This document shows positions 50,401-53,400 of a DNA stretch of 64,000 nucleotides, one piece after another. Source of the DNA: Galeruca laticollis (lineage: Eukaryota; Arthropoda; Insecta; Coleoptera; Chrysomelidae); assembly GCA_963921935.1 (NCBI GenBank), contig OY998180.1:196271044-196335043 (forward strand). The letters are read 5' to 3'. The notes under the pieces were generated by a model. It was not told the origin of the DNA and ran no database searches. It worked only from the letters and a program-made list of their open reading frames with translations. Position numbers and translations under genes: made by a program. Within the stretch, counting starts at the first letter, position 1. The number at the start of each line of letters is the position of its first letter.

Positions 50401-53400
50401 GTGATAGGAGCATTGAATGTATTTGAAAGATTTTGACTACTGCTTTCATTGTATTTTTTTCTGGAAATGGCAAAACTTGAGCAAATCATGAACCATTATT
50501 TTTGTACAGAAAACACGCTTGATAGGAAATGGCAACCAAATTAACAATAAATCAACACAAATTACTGCACCTCTGAATGATATGCAAGGAACATCCATTT
50601 TAATAAAAACTGTTAAAATCTATTATCTGTACAAAGAACTAAAAGTTGCATAAAACTGGTTAATATACCAATGGGAAAGTTTCAGAGTTTAGGATTAAAT
50701 AGATGTGTTTGTGTGGTGCTCAAATATGAAGAGGGTCTGAATAAAATGTACAGTGCCTACTATCAAACATGTTTGTCATCGTTTGAAGGTTTTCTGGTAA
50801 TCTTAAAGCCTGAAATCTTGTTAGGGTAACTGTAAAACTAAACAAAGGAAGCTATACGTATTCTTTGAATATTGATGATCCTAAGAATTTTTCAAAACTG
50901 TGCCAGAACTTTTTGAACAAAAGAAAGATAAATACATTTTAAATATTATGCAATAACCATCTCAAGAAACTGCCCCTTCTCCAAATGGACTTGTTTGTGA
51001 AGAGCTCCTGTGAACTCAGAACATATATGGCAACTATTAGAATAATTTTAGAATAAGTTAGATGGCGAAGAAAAATACAATATTGTAACAATGTTATATT
51101 AACACTGCTAAGGATATGCCTACGGTTCGAAGTAATGAAGTTTTTATCGATACCTGATGGTACTGACTCTGTAGACTTTACCCTCCCATCGACAAGGTAC
51201 AGACTTGTCAATAATCTTTCTCCCCGTTCGACAGGTTATTGACCTACCGAATGAAAGCCATCAGTGTGAAAGGTACCTCACTTCCGTACGTTCCTGTATT
51301 TTCCATTCCTAAGGTACTGACTTAAGCATGCCATACACAATACGGTTTACCAGAGAGGTCTACCTGTACAGATATGTCTGCGCAGGTAGGACGGAACATG
51401 CATGGGAATAGACCTGTACAGTTTTTTCAACCTGCACAGGCGACTGACACAAAATAGAAAAACAATTTTTTCTGTGCGTGTGTGCATGTTCTCTGGTCAC
51501 CTGCACAGGCACAGGCACCAGTAGCGAGGCATCTCAAAGTATAAGAATAAACTTTTTATTTTGCTCTAATTATCTAAAAACATCACGACCACATTGCTTT
51601 CCTGAATCCAGGCTATGTATGGGTTATAGTTTGGTTGATCAGAATATAAGCAATTCCTCCCTTCTATTCTCATTGCTAGCATATCTGCTATCCTTTTCTT
51701 CTTCGCTACACTCTTACTCGGTTTCTTCTTTCCTGTACATGCCTAGTATGGATCTAGGTTTGTCATAACTATCTTAAAAACTTCACAACCACATTTTTCC
51801 CTGAAACCAAGCTATATATGGGTCATAGTTGGATTCATTAGAATACAAGCATTCTATATCTTACAACTTTTAGCAAATCTGTCTATCCTTTTCTTTTACT
51901 CTTGACATACTTCTTCGACTTCTCTTCTTATGCATGCCTAGTATGGGTCTAGGTTTGTCACAATTACCTTAAACATCACAACCACATTGTGTTCTTGACA
52001 CCAGGCTATGTATGGGTCATAGTTTGGTCCATCAGGTCACAATCAATGTTTGAGGTTTCTTGACAATAAATACCCCTCCCTTTACCATTTACATTTAATG
52101 GTTTAGTGTAATTTATTCGACAGCATTTGTTTGAATGGAAATTTGGAACCCCGGTAATTTGTTCGACAAATTTTTAAATATATGTGAAACAATAAACAGC
52201 TAGAATAATCTATCAACGTTTGTGCATGAGGGGATAAAATGTTTAGATCACAAAGTGAATCAAAATAATCCTCCAAATGTGGCCTAGGAACAAATGCTAA
52301 TGCAGATAGCATTCTGAGTTTTAAGGCAAAGTCTGGATCGGTGTGGTATTCTCTCTTAAGACCATTTGAGTGAATGTTTGTATAAATACATTGGCAGAAG
52401 TGGAAAAAGCATCCACGATGCACTGCTTCAAGAAATTCAACCTTTATGGCATTTACCATTGCATGTTCGAAATCAGTCATGATTGAATTCGGGTTTGCAG
52501 TTGGCTCCAAGTTTTTATTGTTCTTAAAAGTTGAATGTAACACTGTTCACTTTTGCTGGGAAGTAACGCATACACTAATGACAGCAATGTGTCCACGTAA
52601 GCCATGTATAGTGTAAAGTTGCTGAAATAGTGGTGGAATGGTTTTGAAGGTACCATCTGCGTACCTGTGATCCAATCTTGCTAGGAACTGGAGATTTCTT
52701 CTGGTGGAAAATATTATCATTATGTCTTCTACGGGCCCAGAATCGAACAATAAAAACTGCTCGCCGTTTCTGGTAGTGATATAATTATCTGGAAACACAA
52801 TATTTCTTCTGTGACTCGGAATGACTCTACCATCATTGTGCTTGGTTCTAATATTTCTTATTGTCCTTTTCATTGAATCTACTGAAGACAGTTTTGCACC
52901 TACGGCTTGACATCACATATCATTTATTTGATAATTTTAAATTGGACGTTTCGTTATGTGAATTACAATTGTACACCCTCTTTATAGGGTAATTTTAACC
53001 ATTTTACTTAAATAATGATGTAACATCAAACATTTTATTAGATTGTGTGTAGCAGTTACAGGAGTTGATGTTTTTTGACCCCTGTTGTATGTTTTTTTCT
53101 TTCTCTCTAAATTGTTCTTTCAATTTTTACAACTATTATAATTTTATAGGACAGCTTTGAAAATGGCCTAATGGCTGAAAGCGCTTATCTGGAATTTTAA
53201 TAAAATGCACTCAGTACTCGTCGTTTCATTCACTCAATCCTCTCTCTGACTGTACGACCCTACTCGCCAATACATAGCTATTACAATACAATAAAAATGT
53301 ACTTGATTATGCTAAATACCAGTATGTACTTATTATTATTTAATATACTGTTTGGAGAATAATAGACACACGTCTATAATAAAAAAAAGGTTATTTGAAT

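Noticed and set aside
50939..51211. 90-residue minus frame in intron 3
   Set aside because: No motif, no splice border in phase with neighbours, biased composition.
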